Source of the DNA: JAFNAG01 sp963721405
Lineage (GTDB): Bacteria; Acidobacteriota; UBA6911
DNA: 64,000 bases
NCBI GenBank assembly: GCA_963721405.1
Contig: CAVRJA010000014.1
Location: forward strand, 1,240,001 to 1,304,000
Reading direction: 5' to 3'
This document shows, one piece after another, positions 8,376-17,195 of this stretch. The notes under the pieces are model-generated. The model saw only the letters and a program-made list of their open reading frames with translations, had not been told where the DNA came from and searched no databases. Each line of letters starts with the position of its first letter. Position 1 is the first letter of the stretch. The position numbers and the translations under genes are program-made.

Positions 8376-9743
8376 ATGGCTATGGTCCGTGTAAACTCGC
8401 CTCGAGTTCCTCGGGCAATCCGTCCCCGAACCGGCGCCGGTGAAATCTCCGTGCGCAGAATAAGGCCGGGCTCGGGCTGGAACTCCCGCGCGCTGCTGCC
8501 TGCCGTCTGGGCGGCCGTCGCGCTCCTGGCCTCGTCAGGCTGCGACCGGGTGACACCGCGCGCATCTGCGGGCGCCGACGCAGGCGCCGATTCCGTGCGT
8601 GTCGAACGCAAGGATTTCTACCGCAAGATCCGGCTTCAAGGCACGGTGGAAGCGGTGCGATCCTACTCCGTGCTCGCGCCCCGGCTGGCGGGACAGAGCG
8701 CCATGACCATGCTGATCACGAAACTGATCAAGAACGGCACCCGCGTTCGAGAGGGGGACGTCCTGGTGGAATTTGACCGCCAGAACCAGGTCAAGACCGT
8801 CATGGACCGCCAGGCGGAGTATGAGGATCTTGTCCAGCAGATCAAGCGGCGGCAGGCGGACCAGGCGGTCGCGCGCGCGAGGGATGATACCGACCTCAAG
8901 GGCGCGGAAGTCGATGTCCAGACGGCGCTCGTCGACATGCGCAGCAACGACCTGATCTCCGCGACCGAGGCGGAGATCAACAAGCAGAACCTCGCGGAGG
9001 CCGAAGCGCGCCTGAAGCTCCTCAACGACACCCTGGCGCTCAAGCGTGACGCCGAAGCGGCAGACCTGCGCATCCTGGAGATCCAGCGCGACCGCTCCCG
9101 TAAGGCAATGGAGTATGCCCAGGCCAACATCGAGAAGATGTCCATCAAGTCCCCTCTCGAGGGGCTCGTGGTGCTGACCCCGGTATACAGATCCTCCCGG
9201 TATGTGGATCCCCAGGAAGGGGACGAGGTGCGGCCGGGTTCTACCATCCTGAAAGTGGTGAACCCGTCGGCGATGCAGGTGCGCGCCCGCGTCAACCAGG
9301 TTGACCTGTCGTACCTTCAGCCGGGCCAGTCCGCGGAGGTGCGGCTGGACGCCTATCCGGATCTGTTCTTTCCTGCAACCTTCACTCGCATCGGTTCCGT
9401 CGGCATGGCAGGTTCCGGCTCCAAGCAGATACGCTTTTTTACGGCTTACCTCGTTATAAATAAAACCCATCCCAAGCTTCTTCCGGACCTGAGCGCGGCC
9501 GCGGATGTGCAGGTGCAGGATCTGAAAGGGGCCCTGGTCGTGCCCAGGGAGGCGATCGTGGTGCGGGACGGTCAGACGCTGGTTGAGGTCCGCCAAGACG
9601 GGAAACCGGCGATGCGGCCCGTTGAAATCGGCGCCATAGACAACTACGAGGCCGTGATCGTGTCGGGGCTCGAGGAAGGAACCGTGGTCGCCCGCAATCC
9701 CCAACTGAATCCGGCCGGCAGCCGCCGTCCGCCGGTGAAATGA
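8376..9743 (+). CDS. HlyD/MacA-type periplasmic adaptor (first of three)
   Basis: A 455-residue membrane-fusion protein. After an N-terminal hydrophobic stretch ending LLASSGCDR (a possible but imperfect lipobox) come the parts typical of the family. They are a lipoyl half-motif (GTRVREGDVLVEFD), a long alpha-helical hairpin rich in Glu/Arg/Ala, the second lipoyl half (IKSPLEGLVV) and beta-barrel and membrane-proximal domains (ALVVPREAIVV). It probably links an inner-membrane pump to an outer-membrane exit. ATG 8376 is chosen because GAGGG precedes it; the frame is open further upstream. It heads an operon with two more adaptors and a permease; the next gene's frame overlaps its stop. Confidence 0.85.
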   Translation: MAMVRVNSPRVPRAIRPRTGAGEISVRRIRPGSGWNSRALLPAVWAAVALLASSGCDRVTPRASAGADAGADSVRVERKDFYRKIRLQGTVEAVRSYSVLAPRLAGQSAMTMLITKLIKNGTRVREGDVLVEFDRQNQVKTVMDRQAEYEDLVQQIKRRQADQAVARARDDTDLKGAEVDVQTALVDMRSNDLISATEAEINKQNLAEAEARLKLLNDTLALKRDAEAADLRILEIQRDRSRKAMEYAQANIEKMSIKSPLEGLVVLTPVYRSSRYVDPQEGDEVRPGSTILKVVNPSAMQVRARVNQVDLSYLQPGQSAEVRLDAYPDLFFPATFTRIGSVGMAGSGSKQIRFFTAYLVINKTHPKLLPDLSAAADVQVQDLKGALVVPREAIVVRDGQTLVEVRQDGKPAMRPVEIGAIDNYEAVIVSGLEEGTVVARNPQLNPAGSRRPPVK

Positions 9744-9760
9744 GCTGGAGGCATCACAAC

Positions 9761-11020
9761 ATGGGCAGGAGATCGAACTTCCGTCGCCTGGCATACGTCC
9801 TGATGCTGCTGGCGTTGATTGCAGCGGGGATTTTCCTTTACGGCCCGTGGAGAAAAGCGGAAGCCCCGAACATACCCGATGCGGTGGTCAAGCTGGGCGA
9901 TTTCGTGGAGTATGTCCAGGTGCGCGGGGAGGTCAGAGCCCGCTCTTCGACCTTCATCAATGCCCCTTTCAACGCAGGCGACCTGCAGATCCTCAAGCTG
10001 TGCAAGGATGGCACCCTGGTAAAGAAAGGGGACGTCGTCGTCGAGTTCGATCCCACGAGCCTCCAGCGCACCGTTGATCAGTCCCGCTCCACCTTGAGAC
10101 AGCTGGATGCCCAGATCGCCCGCATCAAGGCCCAGCAGCTGCTTCGCGACGAGCAGAGTATCACCGACAAGGTGATGGCCGAATTCGGCGTTGAAAGGGC
10201 CACCCTCGATGCCAGCAAGGGGCCGGTCGTCGCCGCCGCCGAAAACGAGAAGAACCGCCTGGCTCTCGGCAAAGCAAAAATGAAGCTGCTCGAAGTCGAA
10301 CAGCAGATCGCCTCCAACCGCGTCGGGGCAGAAGCAGATCTTGCCGGAATCCTGCGGAAGCGTGAGAAGGCCAATCTCGATCTCGAGCAGGCTCAGCAGA
10401 GAATGGCGGCTCTGACCCTGACGACGCCGGTGGACGGGCTGATCATGATGCAGCCGAATTCGCGTGCGCGCGCGACCGGCACCAGCACGGTCCCGATTTT
10501 CAAAGAAGGGGACCGCGCCTATCCCGGCGCAGCGATTGCGGAACTTCCGGACCTGTCGACGGTCCAGGTCAATGCCCCGGTCGATGAGGCCGACCGCGGG
10601 AAGCTGGATCTGGATCAGCCTGCTACCATGAGAGTGGATGCCGTGCCTGACAAGGAACTGAAAGGACGGGTGGGCGTCATCGGGACGATTGCCAGGATAG
10701 ACATCGCCAGCCTGCTGAGCAAGAAGTTTGACATGACGATCCTCCTGGAGCAGCCGGATCCGAGGTTGCGTCCGGGAATGAGCGCGACCGTGCGCATCGC
10801 TGTCCTCCGCCTGCCGAATTCGATCCTGATCCCCTCGGAGGCCATCTTCGAAAAGAACGCCAGGGCGGTGGCGTATGTCCTGACCGGCGGCCGATTTGAA
10901 GAACGAACCATCGAGGTGGCCCGGCAGGGGGATGGTCAGGCATTGATTGCGCACGGCCTGAAGCCGGGGGAGCGGATAGCCCTGAAAGACCCGACTTTGG
11001 GTAAGGAATCCGTGAAATAG
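9761..11020 (+). CDS. HlyD-type periplasmic adaptor (second of three)
   Basis: This 419-residue adaptor has one N-terminal membrane anchor (about residues 10-30, YVLMLLALIAAGIFLY) and the lipoyl halves GTLVKKGDVVVEFDP and LTTPVDGLIMMQP flanking a helical hairpin. A barrel domain and PSEAIF near the end complete the fold. ATG 9761 is preferred because GGAGG sits nine bases upstream; an alternative ATG at 9740 overlaps the previous stop codon as ATGA. It is a paralogue of the genes on both sides but clearly diverged, so the three adaptors are unlikely to be a recent duplication. It may form a mixed adaptor ring. Confidence 0.85.
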   Translation: MGRRSNFRRLAYVLMLLALIAAGIFLYGPWRKAEAPNIPDAVVKLGDFVEYVQVRGEVRARSSTFINAPFNAGDLQILKLCKDGTLVKKGDVVVEFDPTSLQRTVDQSRSTLRQLDAQIARIKAQQLLRDEQSITDKVMAEFGVERATLDASKGPVVAAAENEKNRLALGKAKMKLLEVEQQIASNRVGAEADLAGILRKREKANLDLEQAQQRMAALTLTTPVDGLIMMQPNSRARATGTSTVPIFKEGDRAYPGAAIAELPDLSTVQVNAPVDEADRGKLDLDQPATMRVDAVPDKELKGRVGVIGTIARIDIASLLSKKFDMTILLEQPDPRLRPGMSATVRIAVLRLPNSILIPSEAIFEKNARAVAYVLTGGRFEERTIEVARQGDGQALIAHGLKPGERIALKDPTLGKESVK

Positions 11021-11055
11021 CGTCGCCGGGTATCGCCGGCAAGGAGCGAGAACCG

Positions 11056-12393
11056 ATGATGAAACTGCGCGGAAAGATTTCGCTGATGGTTACCGTGGCA
11101 GTGCTCGGCGCGGCGGTATTTGCCGCGGTGCCCATTGTTTCGAAATTGAAGCCAACCGCCGCCGCCGATATTCCCATCGCCCGGGTGACACGAGGTCCCC
11201 TGGAAACCAGGATCTACACCCTGGGGGAGATTCGACCATCGAACGTTGCCATGGTGATGGCGCCGCCGGTCGGGGGCATGCTGCAGATTATCCATGCGGC
11301 CGGCACCGGCACATTTGTGAACCAGGGCGACGTGGTGGTCGAATTCGATCCCGTCGAGCAGGAATACAACCTCGAGCAGGCCCAGTCGCAGCTGGAGGAG
11401 GCGGAACAGCAGATCAGGAAAATGCAGGCCGACATCGCCGTGCGCAAGGCCCAGGACAACGTGTCCCTGCTCGGGGCGCGCTTCAACGTGCGCCGCGCCG
11501 AGCTCCGCATCAAGGAGAACGACCTCCTGAGCGCCATCGAAGCCCGGAAGAACGTCATCAGCCTCTCTGAGGCCAAACGCCGGCTGGAACAGATGGAGCG
11601 TGACGTGAAGTCGCGCGCGAGCTCGGATCAGGCCGACCTGGCGATGCAGAACGTGAACCGGTCGAGAGCCATGATGCAGATGAAACTCGCTCAGCAGAAC
11701 ATCGACAACATGAAACTGCGCGCCCCGATCAGCGGGATCGTCGTGATGGCTCAGAGTTACGGGATCGTCATGATGTCGAGCGGCGGCGGCATATACGAGA
11801 ATACGACTGAATACAAGGAAGGCGATCAGGCCTCGCCGGGCATGACGATCGCGCAGATCCAGGACGTGCAGCGGATGGAGGTGGCGTCCAAAGTGGCGGA
11901 GATCGACCGCGGCAACCTGCGTCCGGGCCAGCCGATCGATGTCCACGTGGACTCATACCCCACGTCCGCTTTCCCCGGCAAGGTCAAGTTCCTGGCCGGG
12001 ATGGCATCCACTTCAACCCAGACAGCAGCCGATTACTATGCGGGCATCAAGTCATTCGACGCCACTTTTGAATTCGACGCCGGGAACATGAGGATGAATC
12101 CCGGCGCCAGCGCACGCATAGAAGTGCGCGGAACAAACGCGGGCGACACCCTATCCCTGCCGCGACAGGCATTGTTCAGCAAAGCGGGCAAGCCTGTGGT
12201 CTATTTGAGAGGTTCCCCCGGAAACTGGGAGGCTCGCGAAATCCAGATAAAGTACCTGACCGAGAGCCGCGCTGCCATCGATGGATTGGCCGAAGGCACA
12301 GAGGTGGCACTGCTCGATCCAAACCTGCGCCAGGCGGACGCCGGGCCGAAAGCCGGCCCGCTCGGCTCGATCCTCGGAGGAGCGTCGCGATGA
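11056..12393 (+). CDS. HlyD-type periplasmic adaptor (third of three)
   Basis: This 445-residue adaptor has an N-terminal anchor (residues about 8-28) and the lipoyl halves GTFVNQGDVVVEFDP and LRAPISGIVVMA. Between them lies a long Gln/Glu/Arg-rich coiled-coil hairpin. LSLPRQALFSK marks the C-terminal domain. It has an unusual insert (MMSSGGGIYENTTEYKEGD) after the second lipoyl half; the second adaptor has a shorter counterpart. Its stop codon overlaps the permease start as ATGA, showing translational coupling. Confidence 0.85.
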   Translation: MMKLRGKISLMVTVAVLGAAVFAAVPIVSKLKPTAAADIPIARVTRGPLETRIYTLGEIRPSNVAMVMAPPVGGMLQIIHAAGTGTFVNQGDVVVEFDPVEQEYNLEQAQSQLEEAEQQIRKMQADIAVRKAQDNVSLLGARFNVRRAELRIKENDLLSAIEARKNVISLSEAKRRLEQMERDVKSRASSDQADLAMQNVNRSRAMMQMKLAQQNIDNMKLRAPISGIVVMAQSYGIVMMSSGGGIYENTTEYKEGDQASPGMTIAQIQDVQRMEVASKVAEIDRGNLRPGQPIDVHVDSYPTSAFPGKVKFLAGMASTSTQTAADYYAGIKSFDATFEFDAGNMRMNPGASARIEVRGTNAGDTLSLPRQALFSKAGKPVVYLRGSPGNWEAREIQIKYLTESRAAIDGLAEGTEVALLDPNLRQADAGPKAGPLGSILGGASR

Positions 12394-13685
12394 CCGGCAA
12401 AGACACAGGCGCAGCGATGAACTACAGGCCGCGACGGGCCAGGCAGTTGCTGCCGGACATCCGGCTGGCTCTGCAGAACCTGGGCCTGCGCAAGCTCCGT
12501 TCGTTCCTGACCATGCTCGGCATGATCTTCGGTGTCGCCGCCGTGGTTTCGATGCTGTCGATCGGCGCCGGCGCCCAGCAGCAGGTGCTGGCCGTCATCG
12601 AGCAGCTTGGCGTGCGCAATCTCATCATCGAAGCCAGGGACATTCCGGATTCGACCGAACTCGCGCGCCTGCGCAAAATCTCGCCCGGCCTGACACGCCA
12701 GGATCTCCGGGTAATCCGCGCCAACGTCGCGGGATTGACCGAAACGAGCCCCCGCAAGCGCGTCACGCCCTCCGGCATGCTGCCCAAACCGACGCGGGAC
12801 ATGCCGGTCGTTTATGGCGTGTCCCCCGTATATCGGGACATCGCCGGGCTGCGGGTGGTCGCAGGAAGGTTCTTCGATGAACGTGACAATGAATTCGGGT
12901 CCCCGGTCTGCGTCCTGGGCGAGGGCGCCAAGGGGAATCTTTTTCCCCAGAAGGAGGCCGTTGGCCAATTCATAAAGATCAACGAGCAGTGGTTCAGCGT
13001 GATCGGCATCATCGGCCCCCGGCTCACCGCTCAAAGCGAACTCACCGGCTTGAAGGCGCAGGACCTGAACAACGTCATCTATGCGCCGCTCGAGAGCGTC
13101 ACCTATCGCCTCGAAGACAGGATGAGCTACCTCAAGGACGAGATCGACGGCCTGTACCTGCAGGTGGAAAAAGCAGGCGACAGCACCGCCATCGCCGGCA
13201 TCGTGCGCGGCATTTTGAATTCGTCGCACCGTGATGCAGGCGATTTCACCCTGGTGATCCCCGCGCAGCTGCTGGCCGAGCAGAAGCGGACAAAGCAGAT
13301 TTTCGAGATGGTCATGGTCGCGATCGCTTCCATATCGCTCCTGGTCGGGGGGATCGGCATCATGAACATCATGCTGGCCAGCATCCTGGAGCGCACGCAC
13401 GAGATCGGGGTGCGCCGTGCCGTGGGGGCACGCCGGTCCGACGTATTGCGCCAGTTCCTGGTGGAAGCGATCCTGATCTCCTTCGTCGGCGGCCTCCTCG
13501 GCATCGCCGGCGGCTTCGGCATCTCGCGGCTCGTGGCCATGATGGCGGGCTGGTCGACGATCGTGACCCTGAATTCCATCCTGCTGGCGTTCCTGGTATC
13601 CGTTTCGGTCGGCCTGATCTTCGGCATCTACCCGGCAGCCAAGGCAGCGCACCTCGATCCGGTGGAAGCCCTCCGCTACGAATGA
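12390..13685 (+). CDS. MacB/FtsX-type ABC permease without ATPase domain
   Basis: This 431-residue permease starts with the family LALQNLGLRKLRSFLTMLGMIFGV segment (TM1). A large periplasmic MacB_PCD domain follows (about residues 60-290), and three C-terminal membrane helices form the FtsX domain, with ERTHEIGVRRAVGAR as the typical coupling region. Unlike MacB itself, it has no fused nucleotide-binding domain, and no ATPase gene lies beside it. A lolD/macB-like ATPase must therefore come from elsewhere, or the permease works without one. It is translationally coupled to the third adaptor. The operon ends here; the next gene is on the other strand. Substrate unknown: macrolide, peptide or lipoprotein are all possible. 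Confidence 0.85.
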   Translation: MTGKDTGAAMNYRPRRARQLLPDIRLALQNLGLRKLRSFLTMLGMIFGVAAVVSMLSIGAGAQQQVLAVIEQLGVRNLIIEARDIPDSTELARLRKISPGLTRQDLRVIRANVAGLTETSPRKRVTPSGMLPKPTRDMPVVYGVSPVYRDIAGLRVVAGRFFDERDNEFGSPVCVLGEGAKGNLFPQKEAVGQFIKINEQWFSVIGIIGPRLTAQSELTGLKAQDLNNVIYAPLESVTYRLEDRMSYLKDEIDGLYLQVEKAGDSTAIAGIVRGILNSSHRDAGDFTLVIPAQLLAEQKRTKQIFEMVMVAIASISLLVGGIGIMNIMLASILERTHEIGVRRAVGARRSDVLRQFLVEAILISFVGGLLGIAGGFGISRLVAMMAGWSTIVTLNSILLAFLVSVSVGLIFGIYPAAKAAHLDPVEALRYE

Positions 13686-13701
13686 CCTTCGTTCGCGGTC
13701 G

Positions 13702-13968
13702 TCAGTCCCCCGCTACCATACGTTCATCGAGATAGCACCAGGTCCAGCCTTCGCCTGGTTCAATGGAACGGATGAGCGGGTGGCCGGATTGACGGAAGTG
13801 CCTGGTCGCGTGCTTGTTCTTGGACGAGTCACAGCACCCGACATGTCCACAGGACAAGCACAGCCGCAGGTGAACCCAGGAATCTCCCGTCTTCACACAC
13901 TCCCCGCACACGTGTTCGCGGGTCGTGGTGATTTTTATCTGGTCCATGTGCCGGCATTCGCTCGGCAT
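13702..13968 (-). CDS. UBP-type zinc-finger protein
   Basis: The protein has 88 residues carrying a UBP (ubiquitin-hydrolase-type) zinc finger: CGEC, then LCLSCGHVGCCD, and the His run HATRHFRQSGHPL. WTWCYLDE closes the domain. In eukaryotes this fold binds ubiquitin's C-terminus; bacterial stand-alone versions are known but have no agreed function. A good ribosome site (AGGGGGAAAAG region) precedes ATG 13968. The gene lies only 23 bases downstream of the DUF5996 gene, so the two are probably co-transcribed. Confidence 0.8.
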   Translation of the reverse strand: MPSECRHMDQIKITTTREHVCGECVKTGDSWVHLRLCLSCGHVGCCDSSKNKHATRHFRQSGHPLIRSIEPGEGWTWCYLDERMVAGD

Positions 13969-13991
13969 GTTCTTTTCCCCCTTGAAGCAGC

Positions 13992-14909
13992 CTAGCGCGC
14001 ATCGCGTTCAAGCGCGCTGCGATCCCAGTGAGCAAGTTCCGCCCCTGATTCATAGGCGCTCTGCAGGAATTCGAGCAGCGTATCCTTCGGAGACGCGGAA
14101 TTGCGGACATCGTCGTACATCAGCAAATACTCCGACATGCCCTTGTGGTAGAAAGCCTGGCCCGGACGGATGGACGCGTTCGGATATCCGGGCGGTTCCG
14201 GCGCGGCGTACGCATAGAACGCCGGTGCGGCAATCTCGCCCCCGCCCGGCCAGAAGCCGGCGCTGATCACTTCGTGCGAGTATGCCTCTCGCGTAATCGA
14301 ATCCGCTCCCGGACGCTCGGGCGCCCGGCGCCCGGAGAATCGTGTCACAGCCAGATCGAAGCTGCCCCAGAAGAAATGTACGGGGCTGCTCTTGCCGATG
14401 AACCTCGACCGGAACTCCTTGAAGACGGTGTCCACACTCGTCAGCACCCTCCAGAATCGCCCGGCATACTCTGCATCATAGGAAGCGTGCTTGTAGTCCT
14501 CCTCGAAAGGGATGGGATCCGGCACTTCCGCCGGTCTGGCCAGGATCTTGAACTGGATGCCGAGCGAATCCATCCTGGCCCGAAACTCCCTGTAAAACTC
14601 GGCAACCGGCATAGCCGCCAAGGGGAGGAGCGCGGTTTGATCCTTACTGGTTTCAATGACCAGCTGGTGCTCAAGGAAGTCGAATTGGATTTCGAAGATC
14701 CCCGAATCATAGGGGATGGCTGAAGTCGTAAGCCCGCGCGGGTTGACGTAGAGAGCCACGTCCCACCAGTGGTTCAGCTTCGGGCTCAACGCCAGGCGGA
14801 CTTTCCCGACAATCTGAGTCCACATGTGGAGAGTGTCGTAGGTGGCTTGCCACTCCGCCAGAGGCAGGGCAGGCCATTGTGCTTCACCCGTCGAAACAAC
14901 CTTGCTCAT
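13992..14909 (-). CDS. DUF5996 family protein
   Basis: A 305-residue soluble protein recognisable by WPALPLAEWQATYDTLHMWT near the N-terminus and by LNHWWDVALYVNPRGLTTS, VHFFWGSFDLAVTRFSGRR and SHEVISAGFWPGGG. These blocks define DUF5996. No catalytic motif is evident and the family has no known function. The start ATG 14909 has GGGAGG at the right distance; the frame is open to 14933. Its partner downstream is the UBP zinc-finger gene, 23 bases away. Confidence 0.8.
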   Translation of the reverse strand: MSKVVSTGEAQWPALPLAEWQATYDTLHMWTQIVGKVRLALSPKLNHWWDVALYVNPRGLTTSAIPYDSGIFEIQFDFLEHQLVIETSKDQTALLPLAAMPVAEFYREFRARMDSLGIQFKILARPAEVPDPIPFEEDYKHASYDAEYAGRFWRVLTSVDTVFKEFRSRFIGKSSPVHFFWGSFDLAVTRFSGRRAPERPGADSITREAYSHEVISAGFWPGGGEIAAPAFYAYAAPEPPGYPNASIRPGQAFYHKGMSEYLLMYDDVRNSASPKDTLLEFLQSAYESGAELAHWDRSALERDAR

Positions 14910-15009
14910 ATGCGCACCTCCCGAGATTTGCACCGTCCGGCGCTCTCACAAAGGATTGCATGGAGGATCGTCTCGGGCAAGGCGCCATTGCCGGTGTCAG
15001 TCCCCGCTC

Positions 15010-16170
15010 TCAGGCTTTTCTGAGGCTGACCAGGCTCAGGATGAATGCGATTGCCATGAACATGCCGGCGGTGACAAACGGCCAGCCGATGCCGAAGGCA
15101 TCGAATACGTAGCCTCCCCACGTGGGCCCCAGAATCCGCCCCAGGCTGGCGACGGATTGCGCGATGCCCATGATGCCGCCCTGCTCATCGACGCCGCTGG
15201 ACTTGGAAATCAGCGCCGTAATCGAAGGATTGTTGATTCCCGCCCCGAAAGACACCAGGGTCAAAATCAGGCAGTACACGGGGATGTTCGGGGTAAAAGG
15301 CATCAGTCCCAGGCCGAAGATCATGCTGAACGTCCCCAGCATGATGAGGCGTTTCTCTCCCAGGCGGCGCACGAGGCGGCCCAGCAGAACGCCCTGCATC
15401 ACGCTCATCAGAAACCCGATAAGAGTGAAAAGATACCCTGTCTGGCGCGCCGACAGACCGTAGCGATGCTCGTTCAACAGCCCGAAGGTCGCCTCCATGT
15501 TGGAGAATGCGAAGACCACGACCAGGTACATCATCAGCAAAGGCGCAATCCGCGGGTGCGACAGTGCATTGCCCAGGGTTTTCAGATCAAACCGGCGGCC
15601 CTGGGCACGGTGACGGTTTTCGTCAGTCAGCGATTCGGGCAGCTTGAACCAGGCAAAAACGAGATTGAGGCCTGCCATAGCCGAGGCGAGCAGCACCGGC
15701 TTGTCATAACCATAAGGGGCCAGCAAGCCGCCGATCGCCGGGCCGAGAATAAAGCCGAGCCCGAATGCCGCGCCGACCATCCCCATTCCCTTGGCTCTCC
15801 CTTCCGGGGTGGTGACGTCGGCGATGTAGGCATTCGTGGTCGGGATGATCGCCCCGGCGATTCCGGCCACCATGCGCCCGATGAAAAGGGAAGTCAGCGT
15901 CCCCGCCAGGCCGAAGATCAGGAACCCGATGCAGGAGCCGCCGAGGCTGAGCAGGATCATCGGCCGGCGTCCGTAACGGTCCGACAGTCGCCCCCATACG
16001 GGAGTGAACAGGAACTGCATCAGCGAATAGCTGGTCGACAACATGCCGATCATGAGGGAAGAGGCTTTGAACGACTCCGCATAGTAGGGAAGCAGCGGCA
16101 GGACGATTCCGAAGCCGACCAGGTCGATAAATACCGTCAAGAAAATTATCGCTAGCGGCGATCGCTTCAT
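15010..16170 (-). CDS. MFS efflux transporter, DHA1 (TetA-like) type
   Basis: This 386-residue protein has twelve hydrophobic segments and the N-terminal signature FIDLVGFGIVLPLLPYYAE. The loop motif GRLSDRYGRRP after TM2 and GPAIGGLL in TM5 (antiporter motif C-like) place it among proton-driven drug:H+ antiporters. Function is probably efflux of a small molecule; antibiotic specificity cannot be read. No regulator gene is adjacent, and no clear ribosome site precedes ATG 16170. Confidence 0.85.
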   Translation of the reverse strand: MKRSPLAIIFLTVFIDLVGFGIVLPLLPYYAESFKASSLMIGMLSTSYSLMQFLFTPVWGRLSDRYGRRPMILLSLGGSCIGFLIFGLAGTLTSLFIGRMVAGIAGAIIPTTNAYIADVTTPEGRAKGMGMVGAAFGLGFILGPAIGGLLAPYGYDKPVLLASAMAGLNLVFAWFKLPESLTDENRHRAQGRRFDLKTLGNALSHPRIAPLLMMYLVVVFAFSNMEATFGLLNEHRYGLSARQTGYLFTLIGFLMSVMQGVLLGRLVRRLGEKRLIMLGTFSMIFGLGLMPFTPNIPVYCLILTLVSFGAGINNPSITALISKSSGVDEQGGIMGIAQSVASLGRILGPTWGGYVFDAFGIGWPFVTAGMFMAIAFILSLVSLRKA

Positions 16171-16308
16171 AAGTGCTAAACGATACCAGAAAGGGGACGG
16201 GAGTGCCGACTGATTTTCACCAGCGGATCGCCGCGCATCCTCGGCCTCGAAGACCGCGCGGGAAATTCAACCGCTTGAGCTGGATCCCGTCATTTCAGGA
16301 CGTGTGCC

Positions 16309-17052
16309 ATGGAAACTTCGCAACTTGATGTGGATGCAATTTTCTTCGATGCAGTCGGAACCCTTTTTGAGGTCCGGGGATCGGTCGGAGCAATCTACAG
16401 CCGGATCGCCGCCCGCCACGGCCTTGTGACTGACCCGGCGGAGGTGGAGGCGGAATTCCGCGCCGCTTTCAACGCGAAATCCCTCGAGGGAATGGCGCCG
16501 GGACCATCACCAGGATTCCGCGAGGAGAAGGCCTGGTGGATGGATCTGGTCCGCCGGGTGTTCTCGGGAAGGATGCCGCCCGAGGCATTGCGCGACTACT
16601 TCGACGATGTTTTCGAGGCGTTCCGGGGCGTGCAGGCCTGGGCGATCGATCCGGGCACGCCTCCCATACTGGAGCGTTTGCGCTCGAGCGGATATCGCCT
16701 GGCGGTCCTGTCCAACTTCGATTCGCGTCTCTTCGACGTGCTGGCAAATCTCGGCATCGACTCCTTCTTCGAGCGGGTCGTAGTCTCCTGGCACGCCGGA
16801 TCGGCCAAACCCGACCCCGGGATATTCCGCCGGGCGCTCGCAGCTATGCATGTGTCCGCGCCCCGGGCAATCCACGTCGGCGACTCTCTCCGCGAGGACG
16901 TCGAGGGCGCAACGGCCGCCGGCATGCACGCAGCGCTCCTGGACCGCAGGGGAAGACACCCCGGCTGCAACGCAGGCCACCGCCTGGAAAATCTATCCGA
17001 GCTGCTCCGCATCCTTCGTGGCAGCCTTCAGATTCATCCTGAACGGGAGTGA
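16309..17052 (+). CDS. HAD-superfamily hydrolase (subfamily IA)
   Basis: This 247-residue cytoplasmic protein has the HAD motifs in order: motif I FFDAVGTLFE, motif II VLSNFD, motif III Lys in SAKPDPGIF and motif IV HVGDSLREDVEGA. Motif I has the form FDAVGT rather than the usual DxD; the second Asp is replaced by Val. The alpha-helical cap between motifs I and II fits subfamily IA (phosphoglycolate phosphatase or haloacid dehalogenase-like). The replaced second Asp argues against classic phosphatase chemistry, since that residue usually acts as the acid. The REG-2/HDHD3-like group has a similar first motif. AGGA stands ahead of the start. Confidence 0.8.
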   Translation: METSQLDVDAIFFDAVGTLFEVRGSVGAIYSRIAARHGLVTDPAEVEAEFRAAFNAKSLEGMAPGPSPGFREEKAWWMDLVRRVFSGRMPPEALRDYFDDVFEAFRGVQAWAIDPGTPPILERLRSSGYRLAVLSNFDSRLFDVLANLGIDSFFERVVVSWHAGSAKPDPGIFRRALAAMHVSAPRAIHVGDSLREDVEGATAAGMHAALLDRRGRHPGCNAGHRLENLSELLRILRGSLQIHPERE

Positions 17053-17114
17053 GGGCCATGCCCCCCGAGCCCAGTTCCGATCGCTCGAATCGGAATGGGG
17101 GACACGGCCCTCAC
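17049..17114. terminator. Long hairpin between convergent genes, likely bidirectional terminator
   Basis: GTGAGGGCC (17049-17057) pairs perfectly with GGCCCTCAC (17106-17114). Inside, CCCC pairs with GGGG and TTCCGAT (17075-17081) with ATCGGAA (17089-17095). The left arm includes the stop codon of the HAD gene. HtrA, on the other strand, ends at 17196. There is no U-tract, so it would need a factor or sheer stability to stop transcription. Confidence 0.55.
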
Positions 17115-17195
17115 AAACGGGGCGGGGCTGGCGTTCCATCGCAGGCCCCCGCCCGGTCACGACGCATTCACCCGGACCGCGCTCCGGCGGAATCG

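Noticed and set aside
12201..13652. A 483-codon reverse frame across the permease gene
   Set aside because: It is a shadow of the permease. No start signal or domain.
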